A DNA stretch of 64,000 bases from Agrobacterium tumefaciens_K (GTDB taxonomy: Bacteria; Pseudomonadota; Alphaproteobacteria; Rhizobiales; Rhizobiaceae): contig NZ_JAOEGC010000002.1 in NCBI RefSeq assembly GCF_031801495.1, positions 2,418,001 to 2,482,000 of the forward strand. The letters run 5' to 3'. The stretch's first letter is position 1. Each line of letters begins with the position of its first letter. The notes under the pieces are model-generated. The model worked only from the letters and a program-made list of their open reading frames with translations. It was not told where the DNA came from and made no database searches. The translations under genes were made by a program, and so were the position numbers. Below are positions 53,666 to 63,113 of the stretch, one piece after another.

Positions 53666-55195
53666 TTACGAGAAAGACTTCGCGAAGCTGTCCAGAGCGG
53701 CCTTGAGCTTGCCCTTGGTGTCGTCGCTGATAGCCTTTTCCGTGCGGATGGTGTCGAGGATCGCCTTGCCTTCCGAACGGAGGTAGGAAAGCAGACCCTG
53801 CTCGAACTTGCCGATCTGAGCGACCGGAACCTTGTCGAGATAACCGTTCACACCGGCGAAGATCACCGCAACCTGTTCTTCCGTCTTGAGCGGCGAGAAC
53901 TGCGGCTGCTTCAGGAGTTCCGTGAGGCGTGCACCGCGGTTCAGCAGGCGCTGCGTGGAAGCATCGAGGTCCGAACCGAACTGAGCGAACGCTGCCATTT
54001 CGCGATACTGAGCGAGTTCACCCTTGATCGAGCCGGCAACCTGCTTCATGGCCTTGATCTGCGCAGCAGAACCAACGCGCGAAACCGACAGACCGACGTT
54101 AACAGCCGGGCGGATACCCTGATAGAACAGGTCGGTTTCAAGGAAGATCTGGCCGTCGGTGATCGAGATCACGTTGGTCGGAATGAACGCCGAAACGTCG
54201 TTACCCTGGGTTTCGATAACCGGCAGAGCCGTCAGCGAACCTGCACCCTTTTCGTCGGAGAGCTTTGCAGCGCGCTCGAGAAGGCGGGAGTGAAGGTAGA
54301 AGACGTCGCCCGGATAAGCTTCGCGGCCCGGAGGACGACGCAGCAGAAGGGACATCTGACGATAGGCAACAGCCTGCTTGGAAAGGTCGTCATAACCGAT
54401 CAGGGCGTGCTGGCCGTTGTCACGGAAGTATTCGCCCATGGTGCAACCAGCGAACGGAGCCAGGTACTGCATCGGAGCAGGATCGGAAGCCGTTGCGGCA
54501 ACGATGATCGAGTACTGCAGAGCGCCACGCTCTTCCAGAACCTTCACGAACTGGGCAACCGTCGAACGCTTCTGGCCGATGGCAACGTAGACGCAGTACA
54601 GCTTGTCGCCGTCCGGACCATTGTCGTGAATGGCCTTCTGGTTCAAGATCGTGTCGAGAATGATGGCGGTCTTGCCGGTCTGGCGGTCGCCGATCACGAG
54701 CTCGCGCTGGCCACGGCCAACCGGGATCAGGGCGTCGATGGCCTTGAGGCCGGTCGACATCGGCTCATGAACCGACTTGCGCGGAATGATGCCGGGAGCC
54801 TTGACGTCGACGCGGGCGCGACGGGTGGCGTTGATCGGGCCCTTGCCGTCGATCGGGTTACCAAGCGCGTCGACGACGCGGCCGAGCAGTTCCGGACCAA
54901 CAGGAACGTCAACGATGGCGCCGGTCCGCTTTACGGTGTCGCCTTCCTTGATGTCACGGTCAGAACCGAAGATAACCACACCAACGTTGTCGCTCTCGAG
55001 GTTGAGCGCCATGCCGCGGATACCGCCAGGGAACTCGACCATTTCACCAGCCTGAACATTGTCAAGGCCGTAAACGCGAGCAATGCCGTCACCAACGGAC
55101 AGCACCTGACCGACTTCGGAGACTTCCGCCTCGTTGCCGAAATTTTTGATTTGATCTTTCAGAATTGCGGAAATTTCCGCGGCGCGGATATCCAT
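53666..55195 (-). CDS. atpA: ATP synthase F1 alpha subunit
   Basis: Non-catalytic nucleotide-binding subunit, 509 aa. Walker A is GDRQTGKTAI, and the alpha-subunit signature is PAVNVGLSVSRVGSAAQ, with Arg finger in that block. The N-terminus MDIRAAEISAILKDQIKNF binds the delta subunit. Its ATG overlaps the atpH stop by one base (TGATG), giving translational coupling. Confidence 0.97.
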   Translation of the reverse strand: MDIRAAEISAILKDQIKNFGNEAEVSEVGQVLSVGDGIARVYGLDNVQAGEMVEFPGGIRGMALNLESDNVGVVIFGSDRDIKEGDTVKRTGAIVDVPVGPELLGRVVDALGNPIDGKGPINATRRARVDVKAPGIIPRKSVHEPMSTGLKAIDALIPVGRGQRELVIGDRQTGKTAIILDTILNQKAIHDNGPDGDKLYCVYVAIGQKRSTVAQFVKVLEERGALQYSIIVAATASDPAPMQYLAPFAGCTMGEYFRDNGQHALIGYDDLSKQAVAYRQMSLLLRRPPGREAYPGDVFYLHSRLLERAAKLSDEKGAGSLTALPVIETQGNDVSAFIPTNVISITDGQIFLETDLFYQGIRPAVNVGLSVSRVGSAAQIKAMKQVAGSIKGELAQYREMAAFAQFGSDLDASTQRLLNRGARLTELLKQPQFSPLKTEEQVAVIFAGVNGYLDKVPVAQIGKFEQGLLSYLRSEGKAILDTIRTEKAISDDTKGKLKAALDSFAKSFS

Positions 55196-55761
55196 CAGCC
55201 AACCTCTTTCAGTGCAAGCTTAAGGGTGGAAAGTTTGGTGCGAAGAGACGTATCGATCTGACGCGAACCGACCTTGACGATCAGACCGCCGAGAATCGAC
55301 GGATCGACCGTGACGGCAACCGCCACATCTTTGCCGGTAACGCTCTTCAGCGCCGCTTTCAGTTCAGTTTCCTGCGCTGCATCGAGCGCATGGGCCGAAG
55401 TCACTTCGGCGGTGATTTCGCCGCGGTGAGCGGCAGCAATGGCACGGTAGGCCCGGATCATGCCGGGAACAGCGAACAGACGGCGGTTGTTCGCAACAAC
55501 CTTCAGGAAATTGATCGCCAGACCGGCGATGCCAGCCTTCTCGCAGATCGCCGAAATTGCCTTCAGCTGGTCCTCGGCAGAAAATACCGGGCTCGCAACC
55601 AGACGCTTCAAATCGTCGCTTTCATCGAGAAGCGCGCCGAACCTGTCGAGATCGGACCCGACCGCATCAACCGCACCCGCTTCCAAAGCAAGCTCGAAAA
55701 GCGACGACGCATACCTTTCCGCTACACCGGATGTTCCATGGGAGGTATCTGCCACGGGCAC
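55195..55761 (-). CDS. atpH: ATP synthase F1 delta subunit
   Basis: Peripheral-stalk subunit, 188 aa, linking F1 to the b subunits. VAERYASSLFELALEAG at the N-terminus and DPSILGGLIVKVGSRQID near the C-terminus are family motifs. The start is ambiguous: GTG 55761 (preceded by AGGGAAAAA) gives MPVADTS, as I recall for rhizobial homologues, while GTG 55755 is inside. An in-frame extension to 55947 is not credible. It is the first gene of the F1 operon; the Fo genes are not in this window, as usual in alphaproteobacteria. The 261 bp before it hold the operon promoter, with no clear boxes seen. Confidence 0.92.
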   Translation of the reverse strand: MPVADTSHGTSGVAERYASSLFELALEAGAVDAVGSDLDRFGALLDESDDLKRLVASPVFSAEDQLKAISAICEKAGIAGLAINFLKVVANNRRLFAVPGMIRAYRAIAAAHRGEITAEVTSAHALDAAQETELKAALKSVTGKDVAVAVTVDPSILGGLIVKVGSRQIDTSLRTKLSTLKLALKEVG

Positions 55762-56022
55762 TTTTTCCCTGCTAATCGTCCAAGATCGCCAACGAAGGGG
55801 ATCCTTCGTATCAAAGTCTTGAAATCGTTTCAATTTCCCCGAAAAAGACTGGAATTCCCCCCTGTCTTTTCCCAATTTCGCGGTCCGTCTAGCATAGGAT
55901 GCCGGGACTCGCAACACGCGTAATAACGGAAAGCGCGGTTTGAACAAGGGGGAAAGCGCTTAAATTTTCGGATTTCGGCGTGGATGCGCACCAGTTGCGG
56001 CAGAAATGCCGACGGGTGGGTG

Positions 56023-56409
56023 TCAGACCAGCCCGAAAACATAGCTCAGCGAAAGCGCCGAGAGCAGAAGATGCACAACCAGAAGTATGAAATTCCGCAA
56101 TGTTGCCCCTCCGTCCGAGAGGATCGAAAGGATGACGCCGAAGACCGCAAGCGCAAAAGCAGCGCCGAATGCGAGGTAGACCATCGGCTGCGCGAGCAGC
56201 AGCGCCGCCGCACCCAGACCGAGATAAAATCCGGCAAGAGACGAGCGGATCAGAACGTAACCGTCCTGGCGCCCGCCAGTGGGCTCAAGGCCGAAAACGC
56301 GAAGCGTGATACCAGGAGCGAACATGAAGACAAGGCCAATCACGACCGACAGTGCCGCCGCACCGAACGCCAGTTGCTCGCCAAACTCCGTCGGAAAATA
56401 AAACTCCAT
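56023..56409 (-). CDS. small four-TM membrane protein (DUF4345-like)
   Basis: A 128-aa integral membrane protein. Four hydrophobic segments are seen: LAFGAAALSVVIGLVFMFA, SSLAGFYLGLGAAALLL, VYLAFGAAFALAVFGVILSI and FILLVVHLLLSALSLSYVFG. The layout resembles DUF4345-type proteins, but the assignment is by eye. No catalytic residues stand out. The start is uncertain: ATG 56409 with GGGGAG four bases away is used, ATG 56412 and GTG 56433 are alternatives. It lies 80 bp downstream of priA on the same strand and upstream of the atp operon. Confidence 0.65.
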   Translation of the reverse strand: MEFYFPTEFGEQLAFGAAALSVVIGLVFMFAPGITLRVFGLEPTGGRQDGYVLIRSSLAGFYLGLGAAALLLAQPMVYLAFGAAFALAVFGVILSILSDGGATLRNFILLVVHLLLSALSLSYVFGLV

Positions 56410-56489
56410 CATGCTCCCCAAATCACCTGTCACCCTGAACGCCTTATGGCATGGTCGCGTCTTCGGGAAAACGGCCTCATTGCCAAAGT

Positions 56490-58706
56490 TCAGAGGAAAC
56501 TTTGCGGATCGATGTCAAGCTGCACGTGAATGCTGCCCCTTTCCTTCGGTCCGTTTGCCAGCAGCGTTCGAAGAAAGGACTGCATGTCGGAGTTCCGCCG
56601 GCCATGCACCAGAAGACGGAAACGGTACCGGCCGCGGATGAGCGCCAGCGGCGCTTCCGCCGGACCGAGCAGCATGATGCCGGCAGCCTGCGGCGCGGCG
56701 GCGCGCAGTCCGCGCGCATGCCCCTCGGCCTCAGCCCGGCTATCGGCCGATACGATGACGGAAGCCAGACGTCCGAATGGCGGCAGCAGGGCCTTTTCCC
56801 GCTCGACGATCTCGCGTTCGTAAAACGCGGAGGCATCGCCGGACACGATGGCCTGCATCACCGGATGCTGCGGCTGATAGGTCTGGAGAAGACCATGGCT
56901 CTTCAGACCCGTTCGCCCTGCACGCCCGGTAACCTGCGAAAGCAACTGGAATGTCCGCTCGGCGGCACGCGGGTCGCCATTGGCAAGCCCAAGGTCGGCA
57001 TCAACGATACCAACCAGCGTCATCAGCGGAAAGTTATGCCCCTTGGCAACGAGCTGCGTGCCGATAACGATGTCCGCCTCGCCCTTGACGATCGCTTCCA
57101 GTTCCAGACGCAGGCGCTTGACGCCCATGAGGTCCGACGAGAGCACGATTGTGCGAGCCTCGGGGAAATGTTTCTCCACCTCTTCGGCAATCCGCTCCAC
57201 GCCCGGCCCGCAGGCAACCAGATGATCAAAGGTGCCGCATTCGGGGCAATGATCCGGCGTGGGTTCGTTGTGACCGCATTGGTGGCATTGCAGCTGACTA
57301 CGGAAACGGTGCTCGACAAGCCAGCTCGAACATTGCGGGCACTGGAAACGGTGGCCGCACACACGACAGAGCGTCAGCGGCGCATATCCACGCCGGTTGA
57401 GGAACAGCAGTGCCTGCTCACCTTTTTCGATAGTCTTGCCGATACCCCGCAGAAGAACCGGAGAGAGGAAGCCCCCCCGTTCCGGCGGATGCCTGCGCAT
57501 ATCGACAAGATGCAGATCCGGCATGGCCGCATCACCGAAACGCGTGTGCAGATGGATGGTATTGTAACGTCCCGAGCTTCCGTTGACCTGGCTCTCGACC
57601 GATGGCGTTGCCGATACCAGCACCACCGGAAAATCAGCGATCCGCGCCCGGACGACCGCCATGTCGCGAGCGTTGTAGAACACTCGGTCTTCCTGCTTGT
57701 AGGCCGGATCATGCTCCTCATCGACGATGATGAGGCCGAGATTGTCGAAAGGTAGGAACAATGCCGAGCGTGCGCCAGCCACCACCTTGACCTCGCCGGT
57801 GACGGCCTGCCGCCAGACCTTTTCGCGCATGCGCGGCGAAAGATCGGAATGCCACTCCGCCGGTCGGGACCCGAAGCGATCATGGAAACGATCGAGAAAC
57901 GCAGCCGTCAGCGCGATCTCCGGCAGCAGGATGAGCACCTGCTTTCCCTGCCTTAGAGTTTCCGCAACCGCTTCGAAATAAACCTCGGTCTTGCCGGAAC
58001 CCGTCACACCATCGATCAGGGAAACGGCAAAGCTGCCCTTTCTGACGTCGTCCAGAATTTCCGACGCAGCCTGTTTCTGCGGTCCTTCAAGACGAGGCTC
58101 CACGTAATCGGGATCGGGTTCGGCCACTACGGGCGGCGCAGGAAGAAAGACGGTTTCGAACACACCCTGCTTGACCAATCCGTCGACAACACTGGTCGAA
58201 ACGCCCGCCGCATGCGCCAGACCGCTTTTCGTCCAGCCATGCCCTTCCGCTGCAAGCTCCATAACCCGCTCGCGGGCAGGCGTGAGCCGCTCAGGCCGCC
58301 CTTCGGTCAGACGCAGCCCCTCGATCATCGGCTCCGGGTCGAATGCGGCAGGCGCGCGAAGCGCCATGCGCGCAACGAGGCCGGGCGGAGAGAGCGTATA
58401 AGCCGCCACCCAATCGATGAACCGGCGCATTTCCGGCTTCAGCGGCGGACAATCGAAAGCCTTCGTGATCGGACGCAGCTTCTTCGGATCAACCTTGTTG
58501 GCATCGCCCTCGTCCCACACGACGCCGATGACCTGCCTCGGACCGAGCGGCACCTGCACCACCGAACCAGGCTCAATCACCATGTCCTCGGGAACGGAGT
58601 AGCTGTATGGTCCCGGCGCAGGCATCGGCACCAGCACGGGCACCGAACGCACAAGTGACGGCGGATCGAACAGTACGCCAAACAGATCGGACGAATCTTT
58701 TGCCAT
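56490..58706 (-). CDS. priA: primosomal replication restart helicase PriA
   Basis: ATP-dependent 3'-5' DNA helicase that reloads the replisome at stalled forks, 738 aa. The N-terminal DNA-binding domain includes VPLGPRQVIGVVWDEG. Walker A is DGVTGSGKTEVYFE, Walker B is LIIVDEEHDPAYKQED (DEEH), and eight zinc cysteines occur as four CxxC pairs (CRVC, CPQC, CHQC, CPEC). IGTQLVAKGHNFP and GRAGRTG are helicase motifs V and VI. ATG 58706 is chosen; the in-frame extension to 58781 covers the promoter shared with xerC. Confidence 0.96.
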   Translation of the reverse strand: MAKDSSDLFGVLFDPPSLVRSVPVLVPMPAPGPYSYSVPEDMVIEPGSVVQVPLGPRQVIGVVWDEGDANKVDPKKLRPITKAFDCPPLKPEMRRFIDWVAAYTLSPPGLVARMALRAPAAFDPEPMIEGLRLTEGRPERLTPARERVMELAAEGHGWTKSGLAHAAGVSTSVVDGLVKQGVFETVFLPAPPVVAEPDPDYVEPRLEGPQKQAASEILDDVRKGSFAVSLIDGVTGSGKTEVYFEAVAETLRQGKQVLILLPEIALTAAFLDRFHDRFGSRPAEWHSDLSPRMREKVWRQAVTGEVKVVAGARSALFLPFDNLGLIIVDEEHDPAYKQEDRVFYNARDMAVVRARIADFPVVLVSATPSVESQVNGSSGRYNTIHLHTRFGDAAMPDLHLVDMRRHPPERGGFLSPVLLRGIGKTIEKGEQALLFLNRRGYAPLTLCRVCGHRFQCPQCSSWLVEHRFRSQLQCHQCGHNEPTPDHCPECGTFDHLVACGPGVERIAEEVEKHFPEARTIVLSSDLMGVKRLRLELEAIVKGEADIVIGTQLVAKGHNFPLMTLVGIVDADLGLANGDPRAAERTFQLLSQVTGRAGRTGLKSHGLLQTYQPQHPVMQAIVSGDASAFYEREIVEREKALLPPFGRLASVIVSADSRAEAEGHARGLRAAAPQAAGIMLLGPAEAPLALIRGRYRFRLLVHGRRNSDMQSFLRTLLANGPKERGSIHVQLDIDPQSFL

Positions 58707-58827
58707 GATATGGCGACCATGCCCCGACGGAATGAAAAAGGAAACCGCCCGGATGTAATGGGCGCGCGCCGTGAAGTCCACGCCTTAACCAAATACTGAC
58801 CATGAACGGTTAGGCTGAGATACGGAA

Positions 58828-59775
58828 ATGGAGATTGCCTTGGCCGAAATTCTCACCTTTGCCGATGCCGCCTTGCTGAAGGAACGGGAGAGCTGGCTTG
58901 TTGCGATAGCAGGTGAAAGACGCCTTTCGGACAACACTGTCGAGGCGTACGAGCGCGACACCCGCCAGTTTCTAATCTTCATGACGGGCTACATCGGACA
59001 ACCGGCAGGCATCAGTGACATTGCTGATCTCCGACCCGTTGATCTGCGCGGATTTCTGGCAAGTCGTCGCAAGGAAGGGGCTGGCCCCCGCTCGCTCGGT
59101 CGCCATCTTGCAGGGCTGAGATCGTTCCTGCGGCACCTCCAGAAAAAGGGGTTGGTGAATGCGGCCGGCGCAACCGCAATGCGGGCACCAAAACAGCCCA
59201 AATCCCTCCCGAAACCTCTCACCGACCGTCAAGCGCTCAAGATCACCACAGCCGAGGCACAGCTTTCGGAAGAACCATGGATCGCTGCGCGTAACGCAGC
59301 TGTTCTTGCCCTGCTCTACGGTTGCGGGCTGCGCATTTCCGAGGCGCTTGGCCTGACACCTGACGATTTTGCGGGAGCGACCCGCAGCCTGCGCGTCACC
59401 GGCAAGGGAAACAAGACACGCCTCGTACCGCTTCTGCCCGTCGTTCTGGAGGCGATAGAGAGCTACAGGAAACTCTGCCCCTATCATCTGTCCGCCGATG
59501 AACCGATTTTCCTCGGTGCTCGCGGCGGGAAGCTGCAGCCCGCCATCATTCAGCGGGAAATGCAGAAGCTGCGCGGCGCGTTGGGATTGCCGGAAAATGC
59601 TACCCCGCATGCGCTCCGACACTCATTCGCGACTCATCTGCTGGCGGGCGGCGGCGATCTGCGTACCATTCAGGAATTGCTCGGGCATGCCAGCCTTTCC
59701 ACGACACAGGTCTACACCGGCGTCGACACCGCCCGGTTGCTGGAAATCTACGACAACGCCCACCCGCGTGCCTGA
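58828..59775 (+). CDS. xerC: tyrosine recombinase XerC
   Basis: Site-specific recombinase, 315 aa, that with XerD resolves chromosome dimers at dif. The N-terminal SAM-like core-binding domain is about 10-105. Catalytic residues are R169 (CGLRISEAL), Lys in GKGNKTRLVPL, His and Arg in HALRHSFATHLL, His in LGHASLSTTQ and nucleophile Y296. It is divergent from priA across 121 bp, an arrangement I recall as common in rhizobia. Lone housekeeping gene with no element-like neighbours, so it is not an integron or prophage integrase. Confidence 0.94.
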   Translation: MEIALAEILTFADAALLKERESWLVAIAGERRLSDNTVEAYERDTRQFLIFMTGYIGQPAGISDIADLRPVDLRGFLASRRKEGAGPRSLGRHLAGLRSFLRHLQKKGLVNAAGATAMRAPKQPKSLPKPLTDRQALKITTAEAQLSEEPWIAARNAAVLALLYGCGLRISEALGLTPDDFAGATRSLRVTGKGNKTRLVPLLPVVLEAIESYRKLCPYHLSADEPIFLGARGGKLQPAIIQREMQKLRGALGLPENATPHALRHSFATHLLAGGGDLRTIQELLGHASLSTTQVYTGVDTARLLEIYDNAHPRA

Positions 59776-59862
59776 CGCCCGAAGAAAGACTTGTTTAACC
59801 ATAAACATTAACCAGACATGCAAGCCACCGGCCTATAAACACATCAGAACCGGACAACGTTG

Positions 59863-60957
59863 ATGCATCGCCTGACAAAGCCCCACAATTTCACGCTCGC
59901 CCTCATGGGAAAAGCCGGTGACGCCATTCTGTGGCTGCTCGCCCTGCTGCACGTCACCGCCCTCGCGGTGCTGGTGATGACCCTGCTGTCGATCGGTCAG
60001 GCCAAAGCCGCGCAACAGGATGTAAACTGCACCGGCAGCGACATTCTGGCCGCGATGCACAAAAACGATCCGCAGGCTTTCCAGAAGATCGAACAGCAGG
60101 CCGCCGCTATCCCCAATGGCAAAGGTACGTTCTGGCGTATCGAAAAAGCGGGATCGGAGCCATCATGGCTGCTTGGCACGATGCATGTCACGGACCCGCG
60201 GGTTCTGGAGATGCCTGACGGAGCGAGATCCGCCTTTGACACGACATCCGCGGTAATCGTGGAGTCGGACGAAATCGTCGATGAAAAGAAGGTGGCGGCA
60301 TCACTTCTGACGAAACCAGAACTCACGATGTTTCTGGACGGCAAGTCGCTTACCGACGTCCTTTCCGCCGAAAATGCCAGCAGGCTTGAAAAGGGGCTGA
60401 AAGAGCGCGGCATTCCCCTGAACGCCGTGTCGCGCATGAAACCATGGATGCTGTCTGGCTTTGTCGCGCTTCCCGCATGCGAATTTACGCGCAAGGCGAA
60501 GGGCGCGTCTTTCCTCGACAAGAAACTGGCAGAAGATGCGCTGAAAGACGGGAAACGCCTCATTGGTCTGGAAACCATGGTAGAGCAACTGACAGCAATG
60601 TCCGAACTGCCAATGGAGTTTCATCTCCAGTCGCTGATCGAGACGCTGGAACTCGGCGACCGCATGGAAGACGTCATGGCGACCATGACCGATCTCTATC
60701 TCAGAGGCGATATCGGCATGACGATGCCGATGCTCAAAAGCCTCGACACGAACACTGGCGAAACCAATGAACAAGGGTATGCCGCCTTTGAGCAGCGCAT
60801 CATTACCGACCGCAATCACGTCATGGCCGAGCGTGCTGCTCCGGAACTGGCGAAAGGCAATGTGTTCATGGCTGTCGGTGCGCTGCATCTTCCGGGCGAC
60901 GAAGGCGTGATCGAACTGCTGCGCGCTCAGGGCTTTACCGTCACACGCGTTGAGTAA
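59863..60957 (+). CDS. TraB/GumN family protein
   Basis: A 364-aa protein of the TraB/PrgY/GumN (TIKI-like) family of putative metalloproteases. An N-terminal hydrophobic segment (ILWLLALLHVTALAVLVMTLL) acts as anchor or signal. The paired motifs are WLLGTMHVTDPRVL near the N-terminus and MAVGALHLPGDEGVIELL at the C-terminus, which together carry the proposed metal His residues. The rest probably lies in the periplasm. ATG 59863 is used over a TTG at 59860. Function unknown. It ends 11 bp from the convergent DUF2867 gene. Confidence 0.88.
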   Translation: MHRLTKPHNFTLALMGKAGDAILWLLALLHVTALAVLVMTLLSIGQAKAAQQDVNCTGSDILAAMHKNDPQAFQKIEQQAAAIPNGKGTFWRIEKAGSEPSWLLGTMHVTDPRVLEMPDGARSAFDTTSAVIVESDEIVDEKKVAASLLTKPELTMFLDGKSLTDVLSAENASRLEKGLKERGIPLNAVSRMKPWMLSGFVALPACEFTRKAKGASFLDKKLAEDALKDGKRLIGLETMVEQLTAMSELPMEFHLQSLIETLELGDRMEDVMATMTDLYLRGDIGMTMPMLKSLDTNTGETNEQGYAAFEQRIITDRNHVMAERAAPELAKGNVFMAVGALHLPGDEGVIELLRAQGFTVTRVE

Positions 60958-60968
60958 ATCCGCCGCGC

Positions 60969-61430
60969 TTAAACAGCGACAGGCCTTACATCCACGCAAA
61001 TCGGTCGCATCGTCGCTGGCACGATCAAACGATGGAAAGGACCGACCACGAAAAGATAGAGCCACCCCGGTAGATTGTTGCGCCTGACGATGGTCGTGAC
61101 ATCGAGATACCGCCTGCCGGTTTCCTGCCTGACATCGATAACGATGCGAAAATTCAGATGACGGTCGTCAAACCCAAGCACGGTTCGTTCTGGCGTTGAC
61201 GAGACGACCGGGAAACCGCCTGCTGATGCTTCGGCAGTGAAGTGAACGGTTTTCAATCCCGCCAATGCCACGAGCCGGTTTCGAAGCGCCATCAGGCAGG
61301 TTATCCATGCCGGTGGCTGGTCCAGAAGCCTTTTGCTTAATTCAAGCGAATCGGCATCCGTGGCAACGAGCTCCCCGCTGAAGCGGTCCCACCAATCAGC
61401 CCCCGCTAATATTGCTTCACTTTCCCTCAT
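60969..61430 (-). CDS. DUF2867 family protein
   Basis: A 153-aa protein resembling DUF2867. Its pattern is a start helix (DWWDRFSGEL), a central PAWITCLMALRNRLVALAGLK block and a C-terminal LYLFVVGPFHRLIVPATM. The fold is probably a START-like cavity protein but no ligand or catalytic residue can be named. It is monocistronic, convergent with the TraB/GumN gene. The 213-bp gap upstream to lpdA holds the lpdA terminator. Confidence 0.75.
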   Translation of the reverse strand: MRESEAILAGADWWDRFSGELVATDADSLELSKRLLDQPPAWITCLMALRNRLVALAGLKTVHFTAEASAGGFPVVSSTPERTVLGFDDRHLNFRIVIDVRQETGRRYLDVTTIVRRNNLPGWLYLFVVGPFHRLIVPATMRPICVDVRPVAV

Positions 61431-61584
61431 GATCCCGCCCTCTCATTCCTGAAGGACAGGTGTCGTTCAATTACGCTGCCGGGCCAAGGTGACAAACCGT
61501 CGCTTCGCGCGTCCTCGGTGTGGTAAAGAGAACGCCCGACGCTCTGGCCATGTTGCCATCACGCCAACCTGAACACGTGCAACA

Positions 61585-61616
61585 GAAAACCCCGGCCTGA
61601 CAGGCAGACCGGGGTT
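61585..61616 (-). terminator. intrinsic terminator after lpdA
   Basis: AACCCCGG (61588-61595) pairs with CCGGGGTT (61609-61616) around 13 nt, followed on the minus strand by TTTTCTG. It lies 27 bp after the lpdA stop. Confidence 0.85.
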
Positions 61617-61643
61617 CTGGTTATCATTGAAACGGCGGGCCGA

Positions 61644-63050
61644 TTACATGTGGATAGGCTTGAAGAAGGTTGCGAGCGCCGCTTCCTTGACCGCTTCCGA
61701 CATGGTGGGGTGTGCGTGGCAGGTACGGCCCAGATCCTCCGAAGAGCCTCCGAATTCCATCAGCACGGCAATTTCGTGGATCATTTCGCCAGCGCCGAAG
61801 CCAACGATGTGGCCGCCGAGAACCCGGTCCGTTTCCTTGTCAGCGAGGATTTTCACGAAGCCGTCCGTCACCTGCATGGCACGGGCACGACCGTTGGCCG
61901 TGAACGGGAACTTGCCAACCTTGTAGGCAACGCCCGCGGCCTTGAGTTCCTCTTCCGTCTTGCCGACAGAGGCGACTTCGGGCTGTGTGTAGACGACGCC
62001 CGGTATGACATCGTAGTTCACATGACCGTGCTGACCGGCGAGAATTTCCGCCAGCGCAACGCCTTCGTCTTCGGCCTTATGGGCCAGCATCGGACCCTTC
62101 ACAACATCACCGATGGCGTAGATGCCCGGCACGTTGGTCTTGAAGTGCCCGTCGATTTCAACGCGACCACGGCTGTCCAATACAACGCCTGCTTCGGCAA
62201 GCCCCAGACCTTCGGTGTAGGGCTTACGACCGGTGGAGATCAGCACAACGTCGGCTTCCAGCGTCTCGGCTGCGCCGCCCTTTACCGGCTCGAACACGAC
62301 CTTGGCGCCATTGGCACCCTTTTCGACGGCCGTAACCTTGGCGCCGAGCTTGAAGTCAATACCCTGCTTGGCAAACAGACGCTGTGCCTGCTTGGAAACT
62401 TCGCCGTCCATGCCGCCGAGAATGTTGTCGAGATATTCAACAACCGTCACCTTGGCACCGAGGCGGCCCCAGACCGAACCAAGCTCAAGGCCGATGACGC
62501 CACCGCCAACGACGATCAGCTTTTCCGGAACCTTGGAGAGAGCGATCGCGCCGGTCGAGGACACGATGACCTTCTCATCGATCTCCACCTGAACGCCGGG
62601 AATACCGGCAACGTCAGAACCCGTCGCAATGACAATGTTCTTCGCTTCGATTTCCTGGATTTCGCCCTTGTCGTTGGTCACGGAAACCTTGCCCGCGGAC
62701 ACCACCTTGCCGGTGCCCTGGAAAGCGTCGATCTTGTTCTTCTTGAACAGGAAGGAAACGCCGTCGACATTGGCCTTCACCACGCCGTCCTTGTGCGCCA
62801 TCATCTTGTCGAGGTTCAGCTTCGGCGCACCGACTTCGATGCCGAGCGAGTCGACACCGTGGGCGACATGCGCGAAGGTTTCGGACGCATGCAGAAGAGC
62901 CTTGGAGGGAATGCAGCCGACATTGAGGCAGGTGCCGCCATAGGTGGCGCGCTTTTCAACGACGGCCACCTTGAGGCCGAGCTGGGCAGCTTTAACCGCG
63001 CAAACATATCCGCCGGGGCCTGTGCCGATAACAACTACATCATATGCCAT
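61644..63050 (-). CDS. lpdA: dihydrolipoyl dehydrogenase (E3)
   Basis: FAD enzyme, 468 aa, re-oxidising the lipoyl groups of 2-oxo acid dehydrogenase complexes. The FAD motif is GTGPGGYVCA (9-18), the redox disulfide is C41/C46 (GGTCLNVGCIPSK), the NAD motif is VGGGVIGLELGS, and the catalytic His is in CHAHPTMSEAVKEA. Its place downstream of sucB means it is the E3 of 2-oxoglutarate dehydrogenase, with a LysE gene between. It is 63 bp after lysE. Confidence 0.97.
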   Translation of the reverse strand: MAYDVVVIGTGPGGYVCAVKAAQLGLKVAVVEKRATYGGTCLNVGCIPSKALLHASETFAHVAHGVDSLGIEVGAPKLNLDKMMAHKDGVVKANVDGVSFLFKKNKIDAFQGTGKVVSAGKVSVTNDKGEIQEIEAKNIVIATGSDVAGIPGVQVEIDEKVIVSSTGAIALSKVPEKLIVVGGGVIGLELGSVWGRLGAKVTVVEYLDNILGGMDGEVSKQAQRLFAKQGIDFKLGAKVTAVEKGANGAKVVFEPVKGGAAETLEADVVLISTGRKPYTEGLGLAEAGVVLDSRGRVEIDGHFKTNVPGIYAIGDVVKGPMLAHKAEDEGVALAEILAGQHGHVNYDVIPGVVYTQPEVASVGKTEEELKAAGVAYKVGKFPFTANGRARAMQVTDGFVKILADKETDRVLGGHIVGFGAGEMIHEIAVLMEFGGSSEDLGRTCHAHPTMSEAVKEAALATFFKPIHM

Positions 63051-63113
63051 GTGTTTGTTCCTGATTGATTACGGACAACGATAACGCCGTCCTACTGTCA
63101 TTTGACCTGAAGA

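Noticed and set aside
58828..59775. Tyrosine recombinase as a sign of an integrated element
   Set aside because: The sequence and priA-divergent setting fit housekeeping XerC; no attachment repeats, tRNA or phage genes are nearby.
61650..63068. Plus-strand open frame of 472 codons opposite lpdA
   Set aside because: The lpdA protein has all cofactor and active-site motifs; the antisense frame is a coding shadow.
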